Shown here piece by piece: positions 31,375 to 40,218 of a DNA stretch of 54,815 nt. The position numbers were made by a program, and so were the translations under genes. The stretch's first letter is position 1, and every line of letters begins with the position of its first letter. Below the pieces are notes generated by a model. The model searched no databases and was not told where the DNA came from. It saw only the letters and a list, made by a program, of their open reading frames with translations. The stretch is from a virus: positions 1 through 54,815 of the IMG/VR virus record IMGVR_UViG_3300020200_000038. One strand, given 5' to 3'.

Positions 31375-31381
31375 TGTAATA

Positions 31382-31409
31382 TTGGGGGGGAGCTTAGGTT
31401 CCCCCCCAA
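31382..31409 (+). promoter_or_regulatory. Strong hairpin without T tract
   Basis: TTGGGGGGG and CCCCCCCAA form a perfect nine-pair stem with a ten-base loop. No U tract follows, so it is probably an RNA stabiliser, processing site or partial terminator between adjacent genes. Confidence 0.6.
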
Positions 31410-31426
31410 CTATTCACGAGGATTTA

Positions 31427-31693
31427 ATGATCAAATTATCTCCAAATACAGATCAAATAATGATGTTTGTAACAGATGAACAATCAGTATTTTCCTGTAT
31501 TCCAAAGAAGTTATGGAACGAGTTTATAGGAGGTTTACCTTTTTCTGCTAAAACAGTTAAGATTGTAAACAACACGTATTATTATCTCGATCATCTTGCT
31601 AGCTTATTTTTGCTTAATTATCTGAATATAAGCAAGCATAAACCCAAGGTAAAATATCATGCAACTAGCCGTTCCTACGATCCCTTTAAATAG
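31427..31693 (+). CDS. Unknown small protein (88 aa)
   Basis: GAGG precedes the ATG at 31427, which I prefer to a longer upstream frame because of this site and the hairpin just before. The product (IKLSPNTDQIMMFVTDEQSV...) shows alternating polar and aromatic residues. It overlaps the next gene by 35 bases. No family recognised. Confidence 0.5.
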   Translation: MIKLSPNTDQIMMFVTDEQSVFSCIPKKLWNEFIGGLPFSAKTVKIVNNTYYYLDHLASLFLLNYLNISKHKPKVKYHATSRSYDPFK

Positions 31694-32297
31694 GCTGTTT
31701 TCTTCCTATGAATTGTGCCTAGTTGACAATGTGCCTGAACTAAGCAGACGCAGTAAACCGTATGTTCCTGTTGGTCAAATACCATATAGCGTGAATAATA
31801 GTCCTACTAAAATCAAAATTCGTAAGTTGAAACAGAAAGTTGGACAAGAGCATATAATTCCATTTAGCCTATGGCATGAAGTTATACTAGAACAAGATAA
31901 TCCAATTACTTCTGATGAGCTTATAACATATACACGAGAAAATGCACATCTATTCCATTCTTTTAGATCTTGGCCGCCTGTCGGCACTAGTGAATTTCCC
32001 CCAATGTCATTAAGTACCATGATTGGGATATTTAATAATGATATTATGTATAAAGAACCATATCAAACCATAAGAAAAAACTGGTTCTACAGAAAAGAAA
32101 TATTGGATACTAGATATAATATATCGGGAATTATTAGAGAAACTTTTCTAGGAACAAGTTATAAAATAAGAAGCTTGCTTATCAACTATTTTACAAGACG
32201 CTTACTCTATGGATACTCTGGCACTACCACCTCCTACTCTTGCAATATCACTAATAAGGTGACAAATGCACTACGCAGAGCTAATCTCTCGGAGTAA
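31659..32297 (+). CDS. Unknown protein carrying the EVILEQDNPITS patch (212 aa)
   Basis: The frame is flanked by overlaps (35 bases upstream, 32 downstream), typical of the compact operon. The product is basic and rich in aromatic residues, with no recognised motif. At residues ~74-86 it contains HEVILEQDNPITSD, whose DNA (31877-31913) is found inverted in the 630-aa virion gene at 17938-17974. The Shine-Dalgarno sequence is weak (AAGG at about minus 13). Confidence 0.55.
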   Translation: MQLAVPTIPLNRLFSSYELCLVDNVPELSRRSKPYVPVGQIPYSVNNSPTKIKIRKLKQKVGQEHIIPFSLWHEVILEQDNPITSDELITYTRENAHLFHSFRSWPPVGTSEFPPMSLSTMIGIFNNDIMYKEPYQTIRKNWFYRKEILDTRYNISGIIRETFLGTSYKIRSLLINYFTRRLLYGYSGTTTSYSCNITNKVTNALRRANLSE

Positions 32298-32685
32298 CCG
32301 AACAGATCATGCTTGGTGGGCAACTGCTGTTAGCGTTGCTTTAAACAGTCCGGGAGTAGGAGGGCGTAATAAGAACACTTACCGGTTAGGATCTGTATTG
32401 ACGAATAAGCGAAGGCTTTACACCGCTAGACATAATTCATATAAAACTCATCCATTGCTTATAAAGTTTACTGATTATCCTTATCTACATGCAGAATCCG
32501 CTGCCATTTTCGCCCAGGGTATAAAAAAATGTGAGAACTTATCGTTATACACCGTGAGGTTAATGCGTAATGGTCATATAGCCCCTGCGCACCCATGTGA
32601 AGCTTGTCGTGCCATCATGAAACTGGCAGGACTTGAAAGCGCCTTCGTAAGTACTTATGAAGGTTTTGAAATGATTCTATTATAA
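32266..32685 (+). CDS. Cytidine/deoxycytidylate-deaminase-fold protein (139 aa)
   Basis: The zinc-dependent deaminase motifs are both present: HAESAA (His75, Glu77) and HPCEACRAIMKLAG (Cys111, Cys114). The order and spacing are those of the CDA/dCMP-deaminase fold; the catalytic Glu acts as proton shuttle and the His and two Cys bind zinc (family knowledge). The substrate is not evident. A second deaminase with clearer dCMP-deaminase features is at 49431-49964, so this one may act on a different nucleotide or on nucleic acid. It overlaps the previous gene by 32 bases. Confidence 0.8.
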   Translation: MHYAELISRSNRTDHAWWATAVSVALNSPGVGGRNKNTYRLGSVLTNKRRLYTARHNSYKTHPLLIKFTDYPYLHAESAAIFAQGIKKCENLSLYTVRLMRNGHIAPAHPCEACRAIMKLAGLESAFVSTYEGFEMILL

Positions 32686-32703
32686 TAGAAAAGGACTTGT
32701 ACT

Positions 32704-33204
32704 ATGGGTATGGTTATATTTGATGACGTGAAGCCAATCAGTAATGGTGATGTTATGCGTTCAGCTATTCCGGTTGGAACTGTGTTCCGTCGTAAGGATA
32801 GCAAGAAGAATATCATTCGTGCTGCTGTTGGCAACAACTCGTGCAACTATTCATTCAACCTGAATGATGAATGCATAAGTTGGTCCAGTAAGGATTATCC
32901 AGTGGATGTTCTTGGTACGTTTACCTGGAACATTACTCTCTGTCCTGACAAGCAAACACTTACTGTAGATGGAAAAGAGTGTGGAGATTGCGTGACTCGC
33001 GATGCCGTCGAAGTAGGTGAAGTCTTCCAAGGGCGAAATAGCGGACGACTTTATTTACATCTCGGCTTTGAGCAGGACGGTCGTCCTTTTTCAGTACCAC
33101 TTGATTCAAGTGGTAATCATGCCATAACTAACAATGAGGAACGTGAGGTTTTTATTGTTGGTTATGCAAAGCTTGTTGTGAATTTGCTGAAAAATGAACA
33201 GTAA
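32704..33204 (+). CDS. Unknown beta-rich protein (166 aa)
   Basis: An AGGACTTG precedes the ATG at 32704. The protein has short repeated blocks, for example VMRSAIPVGTVFRRKDSKK and VEVGEVFQGRNSG, suggesting two similar beta domains. No family recognised. It ends just before a second strong hairpin (33216-33242). Confidence 0.55.
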   Translation: MGMVIFDDVKPISNGDVMRSAIPVGTVFRRKDSKKNIIRAAVGNNSCNYSFNLNDECISWSSKDYPVDVLGTFTWNITLCPDKQTLTVDGKECGDCVTRDAVEVGEVFQGRNSGRLYLHLGFEQDGRPFSVPLDSSGNHAITNNEEREVFIVGYAKLVVNLLKNEQ

Positions 33205-33215
33205 CTAGGTAGGTG

Positions 33216-33242
33216 TAGGGAGGAGTTTAAAGCTCCTCCCTA
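33216..33242 (+). promoter_or_regulatory. Strong hairpin without T tract
   Basis: TAGGGAGGAG and CTCCTCCCTA pair perfectly (ten pairs, seven-base loop). No U tract follows. Same arrangement as the hairpin at 31382-31409. Confidence 0.6.
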
Positions 33243-33248
33243 TCTCCC

Positions 33249-33377
33249 ATGTATTACAAGAAAATGACTCAATCTGAATTTCTCTATTGGTATCCATTCA
33301 ATAGAAATAAAGTAGTACGTTATCTCCGTTCATTAGAAACAGGTTTGTACTATGTTATTATCTCTACCCAAAACTGA
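33249..33377 (+). CDS. Possible small ORF overlapping the next gene (42 aa)
   Basis: The frame from 33249 (MYYKKMTQSEFLYWYPFNRN) reads as ordinary coding sequence and overlaps the next gene by 26 bases, but lacks a Shine-Dalgarno site. It may be a leader ORF. Confidence 0.35.
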   Translation: MYYKKMTQSEFLYWYPFNRNKVVRYLRSLETGLYYVIISTQN

Positions 33378-35283
33378 TGTTATTGCGTGTCGTAAGCGGT
33401 TTCATGAATATCTGAGAACGAAACGAGAACGAACACCAGTCAACGAGCTGTTTATCGAAATTCTAGAGAAATTCTTCGTTCCTGAAGAAGCCCAGAAGTT
33501 ACGTGTAGAACTTAAACTGGATTCTTGCCAGATTGATAATAACTTTGCAAAGCTCTGCCGAGCCATTCTCAAGAAGTTAATAATATTAACTGCTATTTTT
33601 AAGCACAATCTCACTCTTCCTGGTCTAACCGTCAAGGAAATTGAAGGTTCACTATTTATTCGTTATCTTGATGAGAACGACGAAGTTAAAGCAGTGGTGT
33701 TTCCTAATCTAAAAATGAACTACTATGCTCTGCACGGCGGGCTACAAATTCCAACGGAGGATGCTGGGGTTATTGAAATTCTTAAAAAGATAATATCACC
33801 AGATATAATGACCTTAATTGAGAAGAATTACCTCAAGTCCGACTCCATTGAGATGCGACGATATTCGTCGTATCATAATATGATGAAATTTCTGTTCAAA
33901 ATGCAGATTACAACTGTTGGTCGTGTACTAAGTACATATAGTAACTATCAAAAAATTCATGGAGTCTCAGATGATGGGATTAGAGATATTTCATCTGGCT
34001 GGGTAGAACAATTTAAACCCCTTGTATTGAAGTTCTGTGAACTAGACGAAGACTACGTGAACATGTATAGTTCAAATGGTCCAAATAGTTGTATGACTAT
34101 TGACAAAGGCAGAAGTTGGAACTTTCTGAATAAGAACTACAAGACACATCCTACTGCTGTATTCGTAAACAGTGGTATTGTTAAAGGTGTCTATTCAACT
34201 ATTGGTAACATGGTGGTTGCTCGCACAATCACCTATTTGGATGGAACCAAAAAGGCATTTGGACGAGTCTACTCTGAACGAGATACTTGGAGGGCAGCTT
34301 TCATTATAGCTTTAGCTAAAGCTGGTTACACTCCACTTACTGAGGGTATGTTTAAGAAGCAAGCATCGTGGACAGCCAAACTCTATGAATATGAAGATAA
34401 TATCTATGCTCAGATGCCGTATTTAGATAATGCTGCTAGACATTTCTATGGCGTTCCTAATTTAAAAGATAAAACTATACGTGTATTCATGAACTACAGT
34501 AATGTCGATGATGTAACCGAAGAATTGGCTAGAGAGAATGCCGAAATTACTAATCCAATTCATAGATATGGTGGCACCGCAGATGGTATCTTTCGAGTAT
34601 CCCGTAAGGCACAATCTTGTGTCCTTTGTTCGAAAGACTTGGATCTAGATGAAGGAACTAAGTTATACAATTCTTCTGAAAGAATATGTACTAATCACAT
34701 CTATTCAGATAATAATAACACTCCCCATACTCATGACAGACGAGCTGTTGCTGTAAGATCCATAAATGGTGAAAATGTTATTAAAACTATGAATATACAA
34801 CAGATATTTCCTGATGCTGTCAGAGATTGTACAGGCAGATACTATGTTAACATTTCAACATACATTCGATGGACCGGTTGGATTATTGTAACAGAGGACA
34901 ACTACCAGTATATTCTGAAGGTTATGTTCGATAAGACTCCGGGGGTCAAGTTTTTAACAGACAAATTCTTGACTAGTCAGCGAGGACCTTTGACGTATCC
35001 TGAGATTGACTACACAAAATATCCTGGTTTTATTTGGGATAGCGAAGCATATAACATTAGATTCTGTTTCATGATCTTAGATCCTGCTGTTGAAGCTAAG
35101 ATACGGAAAGAGTATGTACTTACCAATTACCAGGACAGTCTGAGTACTATAAAATATAATCTGTTTATATTAAGCAAGCCAAAGAACAAATTCATAACAA
35201 AGAAGTTTGATATCAGTATATCATACTTCAATGATGTTAATACATTAGTTGCCGAACCACAAATACGAATGAATGCTGCCTAG
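33352..35283 (+). CDS. Large conserved phage protein of unknown function (643 aa)
   Basis: The ATG at 33352 has an upstream AGG. The middle has a recurrent phage pattern: GPNSCMTI, followed by THPTAVFVNSGI, then GNMVVARTITYL and KAFGRVYSERD. A paired-cysteine zinc-knuckle-like cluster (SCVLCSKDLDLDEGT, then ICTNH) follows. Related 'S-C-M ... HP ... R-(A/T)' proteins occur in many tailed phages, without assigned function (family knowledge). Just upstream of the peptidase and primase, it may take part in early metabolism or replication. Confidence 0.6.
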   Translation: MLLSLPKTDVIACRKRFHEYLRTKRERTPVNELFIEILEKFFVPEEAQKLRVELKLDSCQIDNNFAKLCRAILKKLIILTAIFKHNLTLPGLTVKEIEGSLFIRYLDENDEVKAVVFPNLKMNYYALHGGLQIPTEDAGVIEILKKIISPDIMTLIEKNYLKSDSIEMRRYSSYHNMMKFLFKMQITTVGRVLSTYSNYQKIHGVSDDGIRDISSGWVEQFKPLVLKFCELDEDYVNMYSSNGPNSCMTIDKGRSWNFLNKNYKTHPTAVFVNSGIVKGVYSTIGNMVVARTITYLDGTKKAFGRVYSERDTWRAAFIIALAKAGYTPLTEGMFKKQASWTAKLYEYEDNIYAQMPYLDNAARHFYGVPNLKDKTIRVFMNYSNVDDVTEELARENAEITNPIHRYGGTADGIFRVSRKAQSCVLCSKDLDLDEGTKLYNSSERICTNHIYSDNNNTPHTHDRRAVAVRSINGENVIKTMNIQQIFPDAVRDCTGRYYVNISTYIRWTGWIIVTEDNYQYILKVMFDKTPGVKFLTDKFLTSQRGPLTYPEIDYTKYPGFIWDSEAYNIRFCFMILDPAVEAKIRKEYVLTNYQDSLSTIKYNLFILSKPKNKFITKKFDISISYFNDVNTLVAEPQIRMNAA

Positions 35284-35289
35284 ACCATT

Positions 35290-36909
35290 ATGGAAAATTT
35301 GAAAATGACTGACAACTATTATAATATGTTTTGTGGCGATGGTTATATTCCTATTTCCAATCACAAAGCTATAATAACATATCCAAACCCGTATTCTGAA
35401 GATACACCATTAGAAGAAACGGCAACCATCATTGATCGGGATGGTGGGTTCATGAACCCGTTATTATACGATCTATTATCCCAGCCAACTCCGCATGGGC
35501 ATGAGGATTTAATCCATAAGTATCTTCCTACTAGCCACAAGAATGTAAATTACTGGAAGAAGGATGAGCTGGGCAATATCATTATACGTGTAGGGAATAA
35601 GAAAAATTCCAACACAATCTTTAGTTGTCATATGGATACTGCTCATCCAGTTACACAAACAGATAAGACAACACTGATATTTAAGAATGAGAAATGCCCA
35701 CTAGTAGATCGTTACCTTGTCAAAGCTAAACGTAACGGTAAGAAACCTAATACCTATACAGGCTCTGTCTTAGGTGGGGATGACAAGATCGGTGTATTCA
35801 TCTTGTCTAAGATGATTGAAAATGGCATTTCCGGTCTCTATATATTCCATATTGGAGAAGAGCGGGGATGCATCGGCTCACGCTATATTGCAGAAAAATC
35901 TAGTGATCTATTTGCTGGATACAAACGAGCTATAGCGTTTGATCGTCAAGGGTATACTGATGTTATCGCTCATCAGCGGGGCAGACGCTGTGCATCTAAA
36001 ACGTTCACTGAGGAACTAGCTAAGCAGCTATGCACACGTGGACCTAAGAAGTTGATGTTTGAAGGCGATGTACAGGGTATGTATACAGATACTGCCAACT
36101 ACACTAAATACATTCCAGAATGTAGTAATGTATCTATTGGTTATAGCAGTCAACATAGCGCGGCCGAGACGGTAGACACATTATGGGCTGAGCAGATGCT
36201 ACTTCCCTCGATCCTTAATGTTGAATGGGAGAAACTGCCAGTAAATCATGTTGTTGAAAAATCAGTTCCTACAACAGTATATTCATATCTAGGTACTTGT
36301 ATTGAGCTAGAAGATATCTTTGATCATACGCCAAGTAAGCATGAGCGTAAGCGGCTGATCAAGCAGTGGTTGATGAAATCCTCCCCTTACGAACAAAAAG
36401 AAGCAGCTACTAATGAGCTGTTTGTACTTCTGAAAAAACTGGCTAAGCTGAACCGTACGGCTAATAAGAATAACCAAAAAGAAAAGCTTCCACAACTAGA
36501 TCTACCACAAGCACCGATTGATCCTAGTTTAGGAGCTTATACTTTTATTTATGGAGCCTTGGAATTTATTGATCTTTTCAATAGTTATGAGATATTACTA
36601 TCATTCGATAATGATCATGTTTATTGTAAGGATCTGTTTGGAGAAATCAATGCCCTAGGACCGGCCGAGAATACTGAAGCTAGCCGAGAGAACGCAATTA
36701 TCATCAGTACTGTCCTGTGTAAACTATGTGCTAACTTTACCGTAAGCTTGTATGAACGTAATGTTTATGGTACATTTGATATTACTATTCAAAACGAAAT
36801 GAAAGCTCTTATTCATAATGCATTGAATTATATGAATACACATAAAATGGGAGTCTATGTAAATGCAGGTAGTAAATTTTCTGCAGCAACTGGAATTGGC
36901 ACCCGGTGA
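35290..36909 (+). CDS. M28/M20-type zinc aminopeptidase-like protein (539 aa)
   Basis: Metal-ligand motifs of the M28/M20 (M42-like) clan are visible: FSCHMDTAHP (His114, Asp116), GSVLGGDDKIGV (Asp164/165), HIGEERGCIGS (Glu190/191), DRQG (Asp218) and SSQHSAAE (His289). The N-terminal LLSQPTPHGHEDLI resembles the opening of such peptidases. The last ~200 residues are a separate helical part with no known domain. It would cleave peptides, likely N-terminal residues, in the cytoplasm. A peptidase inside a replication operon is unusual. A pseudo-enzyme role is possible but the ligands look intact. Confidence 0.75.
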   Translation: MENLKMTDNYYNMFCGDGYIPISNHKAIITYPNPYSEDTPLEETATIIDRDGGFMNPLLYDLLSQPTPHGHEDLIHKYLPTSHKNVNYWKKDELGNIIIRVGNKKNSNTIFSCHMDTAHPVTQTDKTTLIFKNEKCPLVDRYLVKAKRNGKKPNTYTGSVLGGDDKIGVFILSKMIENGISGLYIFHIGEERGCIGSRYIAEKSSDLFAGYKRAIAFDRQGYTDVIAHQRGRRCASKTFTEELAKQLCTRGPKKLMFEGDVQGMYTDTANYTKYIPECSNVSIGYSSQHSAAETVDTLWAEQMLLPSILNVEWEKLPVNHVVEKSVPTTVYSYLGTCIELEDIFDHTPSKHERKRLIKQWLMKSSPYEQKEAATNELFVLLKKLAKLNRTANKNNQKEKLPQLDLPQAPIDPSLGAYTFIYGALEFIDLFNSYEILLSFDNDHVYCKDLFGEINALGPAENTEASRENAIIISTVLCKLCANFTVSLYERNVYGTFDITIQNEMKALIHNALNYMNTHKMGVYVNAGSKFSAATGIGTR

Positions 36910-37630
36910 ATCTCATAGAACTGACTGTCCATTTTGTGGACACAAGCATACTTTCTCGATATCCAATATTGATGGTAAATATCTCTGGTATTGCTATTAT
37001 GCTAATTGTCATTCATCTGGCGCTATAAATAAGTCTCTATCTCTAGACACATTGAAAGCAATCCTACACAAAAAAGATTATGACAAGACTTGTTTTGATA
37101 TTCCTGATTATTTCATTGATGCTATTAACAATGAAAGCTGTATCAAACTACTTACTCGCTTCAACTCCATAGAAGCGTATAGTCAAGACTTAGTTAGAGT
37201 AAAATACGATCCTAAACAGAATCGACTTGTATTCATAATTACTGATGAACTAAAGAATCCAGTCGATGCTGTAGGCAGAAGTTTCAACGATATTAAGCCA
37301 AAATGGTTACGTTATGGAAATGGACGTTATCCCCTGGTTGTTGGAGCTATTGATTTGGCTGTTCTAGTGGAGGACGCATTCTCCGCTTGTGCAGTCAGTC
37401 ATGTTGCTACAGGAATAGCTTTATTAGGAACCGGAGTACCGGATGAATACATTTCTATCATTTCAAATTATTCACGAATTATTATTGCACTTGACAAGGA
37501 TGCTACGACAAAAGCAATAGCTTTACAAAAAGACTTGAATTTGTACGCACCAACCTCTGTATTGCTACTAGAAAAAGATTTGAAGTACTATAATAAAGAT
37601 GCTATAAAGGTGGTACTTAGAAATGCTTGA
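36863..37630 (+). CDS. dnaG: DnaG-type DNA primase (255 aa)
   Basis: The N-terminal zinc-binding region shows DCPFCGHKHTF (Cys22, Cys25) and WYCYYANCHS (Cys44, Cys49/His50). The TOPRIM core has VLVEDAFSA (Glu170) and IIIALDKDA (Asp211, Asp213). It lays RNA primers for replication. At 255 residues it lacks a long C-terminal helicase-interaction domain, so it likely relies on the separate helicase encoded 10 bp downstream. The gene overlaps the peptidase by 47 bases. Confidence 0.85.
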   Translation: MQVVNFLQQLELAPGESHRTDCPFCGHKHTFSISNIDGKYLWYCYYANCHSSGAINKSLSLDTLKAILHKKDYDKTCFDIPDYFIDAINNESCIKLLTRFNSIEAYSQDLVRVKYDPKQNRLVFIITDELKNPVDAVGRSFNDIKPKWLRYGNGRYPLVVGAIDLAVLVEDAFSACAVSHVATGIALLGTGVPDEYISIISNYSRIIIALDKDATTKAIALQKDLNLYAPTSVLLLEKDLKYYNKDAIKVVLRNA

Positions 37631-37639
37631 GAATAAATA

Positions 37640-38860
37640 ATGCTTGAAATCCAACTGTTTAAAAAATTTCTAAACTACCAATTCTATTTGGAGAACAAAC
37701 AGCATATCGCATTAGATATCTTTCCAGCTGATCTGCGTTCTTTGTATGTAGAGTTAGATAAGTTTTATAATAAATACGCCAGGGATATTAATCTAACAGA
37801 ATTTGCTCATTTCTATAAACTAGAAAATCCCACATTAACAGAAGCTAAGAGTCGGAATATTGATCGAGTATTCGATGCTATTAACAGCACGGAGAATTTA
37901 CATGATGATTTGGCTAGGGATGCTGTCCGCACTCTTGGTAAACGAGAATTTGCTAGACAAATAGCCGAGCGTGCTGTTAGAATTGCCTCTGGGCAAGAGG
38001 ATGACTTCAACAGCATCGTAACCTTATTAGAAAATTGTAATGGTGGGAATCTACTAGATACTAGATTTACCCCAGTAACTACGGATATTGATCAACTTAT
38101 TGAGTCACTGCAGTTACAAGGACGCTATACTCTGAATATCCCACAGTTACAGCAGGTTATCCCAGGCATTGGTCCTGGTAATTTGGTAATTGTATTTGCT
38201 CGCCCCGAAATCGGTAAGACTGCGTTTTGGGTCAGCTTATGTAGTGGACCTAACGGGTTTGCTGATCAGGGAGCCAGTATCCATGCTCTGATCAATGAAG
38301 AACCCGCTGTACGAACTATGATGCGAGCTATTAACTGCTATACAGGGCTTACGCTTGAAACTATTCAAGGTAATACGCAACAGACTAGAACCTTGTTCGC
38401 GCCTATTGCAAGCCGTTTGCATCTAGTAGACAGTGTAGATATGAGCATGAATCATGTTGATGATTATGTACGGCATAATCATCCAGACATTCTAGTCATA
38501 GATCAGCTGGATAAAGTACATATCGGAGGTTCATATGCACGTAGTGATGAAAAGCTAAAGGCAATTTATACTGCAACTAGAGAGATAGCCAAGCGGCATA
38601 ATTGCTTGGTTATTGCTGTGTCTCAGGCATCATATGATGCTGAAGGTAAGCGTGATTTGACGTATGCCATGTTGGATAATTCTAAGACCGGCAAGGCTGG
38701 TGAGGCTGACTTGATTATTGGTGTTGGTCATAATCCAGCTATTGATGCTGAGACTATAAGACATATTTATATCTCTAAGAATAAGATTAACGGTTGGCAT
38801 GGTGCCAGACAGGTGTTATTCAATGGGTCAATCTCAAGATATTACACTAACGAAAGTTAG
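37640..38860 (+). CDS. dnaB: DnaB-like replicative helicase (406 aa)
   Basis: The RecA-type core has Walker A (VIVFARPEIGKTAF, residues ~184-196) and Walker B (PDILVIDQLDKV, ~282-292), preceded by GIGPGNLV. A helical N-terminal region (~1-130) would contact the primase. It unwinds the fork as a hexamer and is encoded next to the primase and upstream of the polymerase, as in T7-like modules. The end overlaps the nucleotidyltransferase gene. Confidence 0.88.
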   Translation: MLEIQLFKKFLNYQFYLENKQHIALDIFPADLRSLYVELDKFYNKYARDINLTEFAHFYKLENPTLTEAKSRNIDRVFDAINSTENLHDDLARDAVRTLGKREFARQIAERAVRIASGQEDDFNSIVTLLENCNGGNLLDTRFTPVTTDIDQLIESLQLQGRYTLNIPQLQQVIPGIGPGNLVIVFARPEIGKTAFWVSLCSGPNGFADQGASIHALINEEPAVRTMMRAINCYTGLTLETIQGNTQQTRTLFAPIASRLHLVDSVDMSMNHVDDYVRHNHPDILVIDQLDKVHIGGSYARSDEKLKAIYTATREIAKRHNCLVIAVSQASYDAEGKRDLTYAMLDNSKTGKAGEADLIIGVGHNPAIDAETIRHIYISKNKINGWHGARQVLFNGSISRYYTNES

Positions 38861-39674
38861 TAATGTTGTTGGGCATTATATAGTATTGGATGCACTGTTG
38901 TTCTTTCTTAACAAACATTCTAGATGTAAGTTTTGGATTGCCGGTGGTTTCCCATTAAACGTCTACGATAATTTCATAAAAAAAAGAATATCAAACGGTA
39001 CTACAAGTAATTTCTTATCGCATGATATTGATGTATTTTTTGATAATAAGACTGAGGCTGCAAGACTCAACAGCTTTATTAATCGACTGGATGTTATTTT
39101 TCATCGGTGTACGGCTGAAAATGACCATGTCAGAATGGATATTATATTCTCGTATATATTTGGTAATAATGGTTGTTTATGTATGACAATGTATAAAACA
39201 TTAAATGCTTATAATTTTTATCTTAGAGTTCCAGCCTTTAATGTTAAACTTTACCATAACGATCATGTAATATCTCTTATTAAGACATTTACAACAGATA
39301 ATCCAGAAAATCTTATCAAGCGATTTGACTTTACTGTCTGTCAGTTCTATATAGATAAATATGGTGATTTATACGGTTCTCCAGAGGGGATGCAAGACTG
39401 GAATGACAAGAAGCTTTGTTTATCAAGCTATGGTCCGCATCCAACATTTATATCCAGAGTAAATAAATATAAACACAGATATAAACTTACTTTAGATGAA
39501 ACTCTTGCTAAAGCCTATGGGGCAGCTAAGGTACGGATGCATGTAGATCCGGAGATGAATAATGAAATTGTTGAATTCCAAGATGAAAATGATTATGGAG
39601 AAATATTAACAGGAGGCATGATCAATGAAGAAGAAAAAGCAGCAAGTGCCGAGCAAGTTCCCAATCAATCTTAG
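38823..39674 (+). CDS. Nucleotidyltransferase-fold protein (283 aa)
   Basis: I choose the ATG at 38823. The pol-beta-type motif is clear: WIAGGFPLNVYDN (GG...N, residues 41-46) followed by HDIDVFFDN (D68, D70). This indicates transfer of a nucleotide to RNA, protein or small molecule. The partner acidic residue further along (HVRMDIIF) could complete the active site. Such NTases are found in phage replication modules; substrate unknown. It overlaps both neighbours. Confidence 0.75.
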   Translation: MGQSQDITLTKVSNVVGHYIVLDALLFFLNKHSRCKFWIAGGFPLNVYDNFIKKRISNGTTSNFLSHDIDVFFDNKTEAARLNSFINRLDVIFHRCTAENDHVRMDIIFSYIFGNNGCLCMTMYKTLNAYNFYLRVPAFNVKLYHNDHVISLIKTFTTDNPENLIKRFDFTVCQFYIDKYGDLYGSPEGMQDWNDKKLCLSSYGPHPTFISRVNKYKHRYKLTLDETLAKAYGAAKVRMHVDPEMNNEIVEFQDENDYGEILTGGMINEEEKAASAEQVPNQS

Positions 39675-40218
39675 CATACAAAACTGTAAGATTGCTTTAG
39701 TAGGGGAAGCTCCAGGACAACTAGAAGAAGAACTTAATGAACCATTCGTTGGTCGTGCTGGTAAGTTGCTTAATAGGCTTCTGAAAGATGCCACCATTGA
39801 TAGAGACGAGTGTTACATAACTAACGTGTTTAAGGAGCGACCAGAGAATAACAAAATTGATAAGTTCTTTATATCCCGTCGTCAACTGGTTGTTGAAAAT
39901 GAAGATCTACATACTTATGGTACTCCATTTAAAACATTTTATTTAGACAAACAGTACAATAAGTATCTAACTATGTTACATCGAGAATTAACTGAAATTA
40001 ATCCTGCTGTTATCATCGCATTAGGAGCCATCCCATTATGGGCTTTTACCGGACGGTCTGATATATCAACAGCACGAGGAATTAGTTTATTGTGGAATAA
40101 CATCCCATTGATCGCAACATTTCATCCTGCATATTTACTGCATGGGAATATGGGGCATAAAGATAAAGTAGTTGCTGATCTAGGAATGGCTAAATCGGTG
40201 GCTAATGGTACTAAGTGA
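39625..40218 (+). CDS. Uracil-DNA glycosylase, family 4-like (197 aa)
   Basis: AGGAGG stands nine bases before the ATG at 39625. The glycosylase motifs are present: LVGEAPGQLEEELNEPFVGRAG (residues ~25-46; catalytic block) and ATFHPAYLLHG (His167, ~165-175). In contrast to canonical family 4 enzymes the four Fe-S-cluster cysteines are not seen (only Cys21 and Cys63). It removes uracil from DNA. Placed immediately before the polymerase, it likely protects replicating phage DNA from incorporated or deaminated uracil. Confidence 0.8.
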   Translation: MKKKKQQVPSKFPINLSIQNCKIALVGEAPGQLEEELNEPFVGRAGKLLNRLLKDATIDRDECYITNVFKERPENNKIDKFFISRRQLVVENEDLHTYGTPFKTFYLDKQYNKYLTMLHRELTEINPAVIIALGAIPLWAFTGRSDISTARGISLLWNNIPLIATFHPAYLLHGNMGHKDKVVADLGMAKSVANGTK

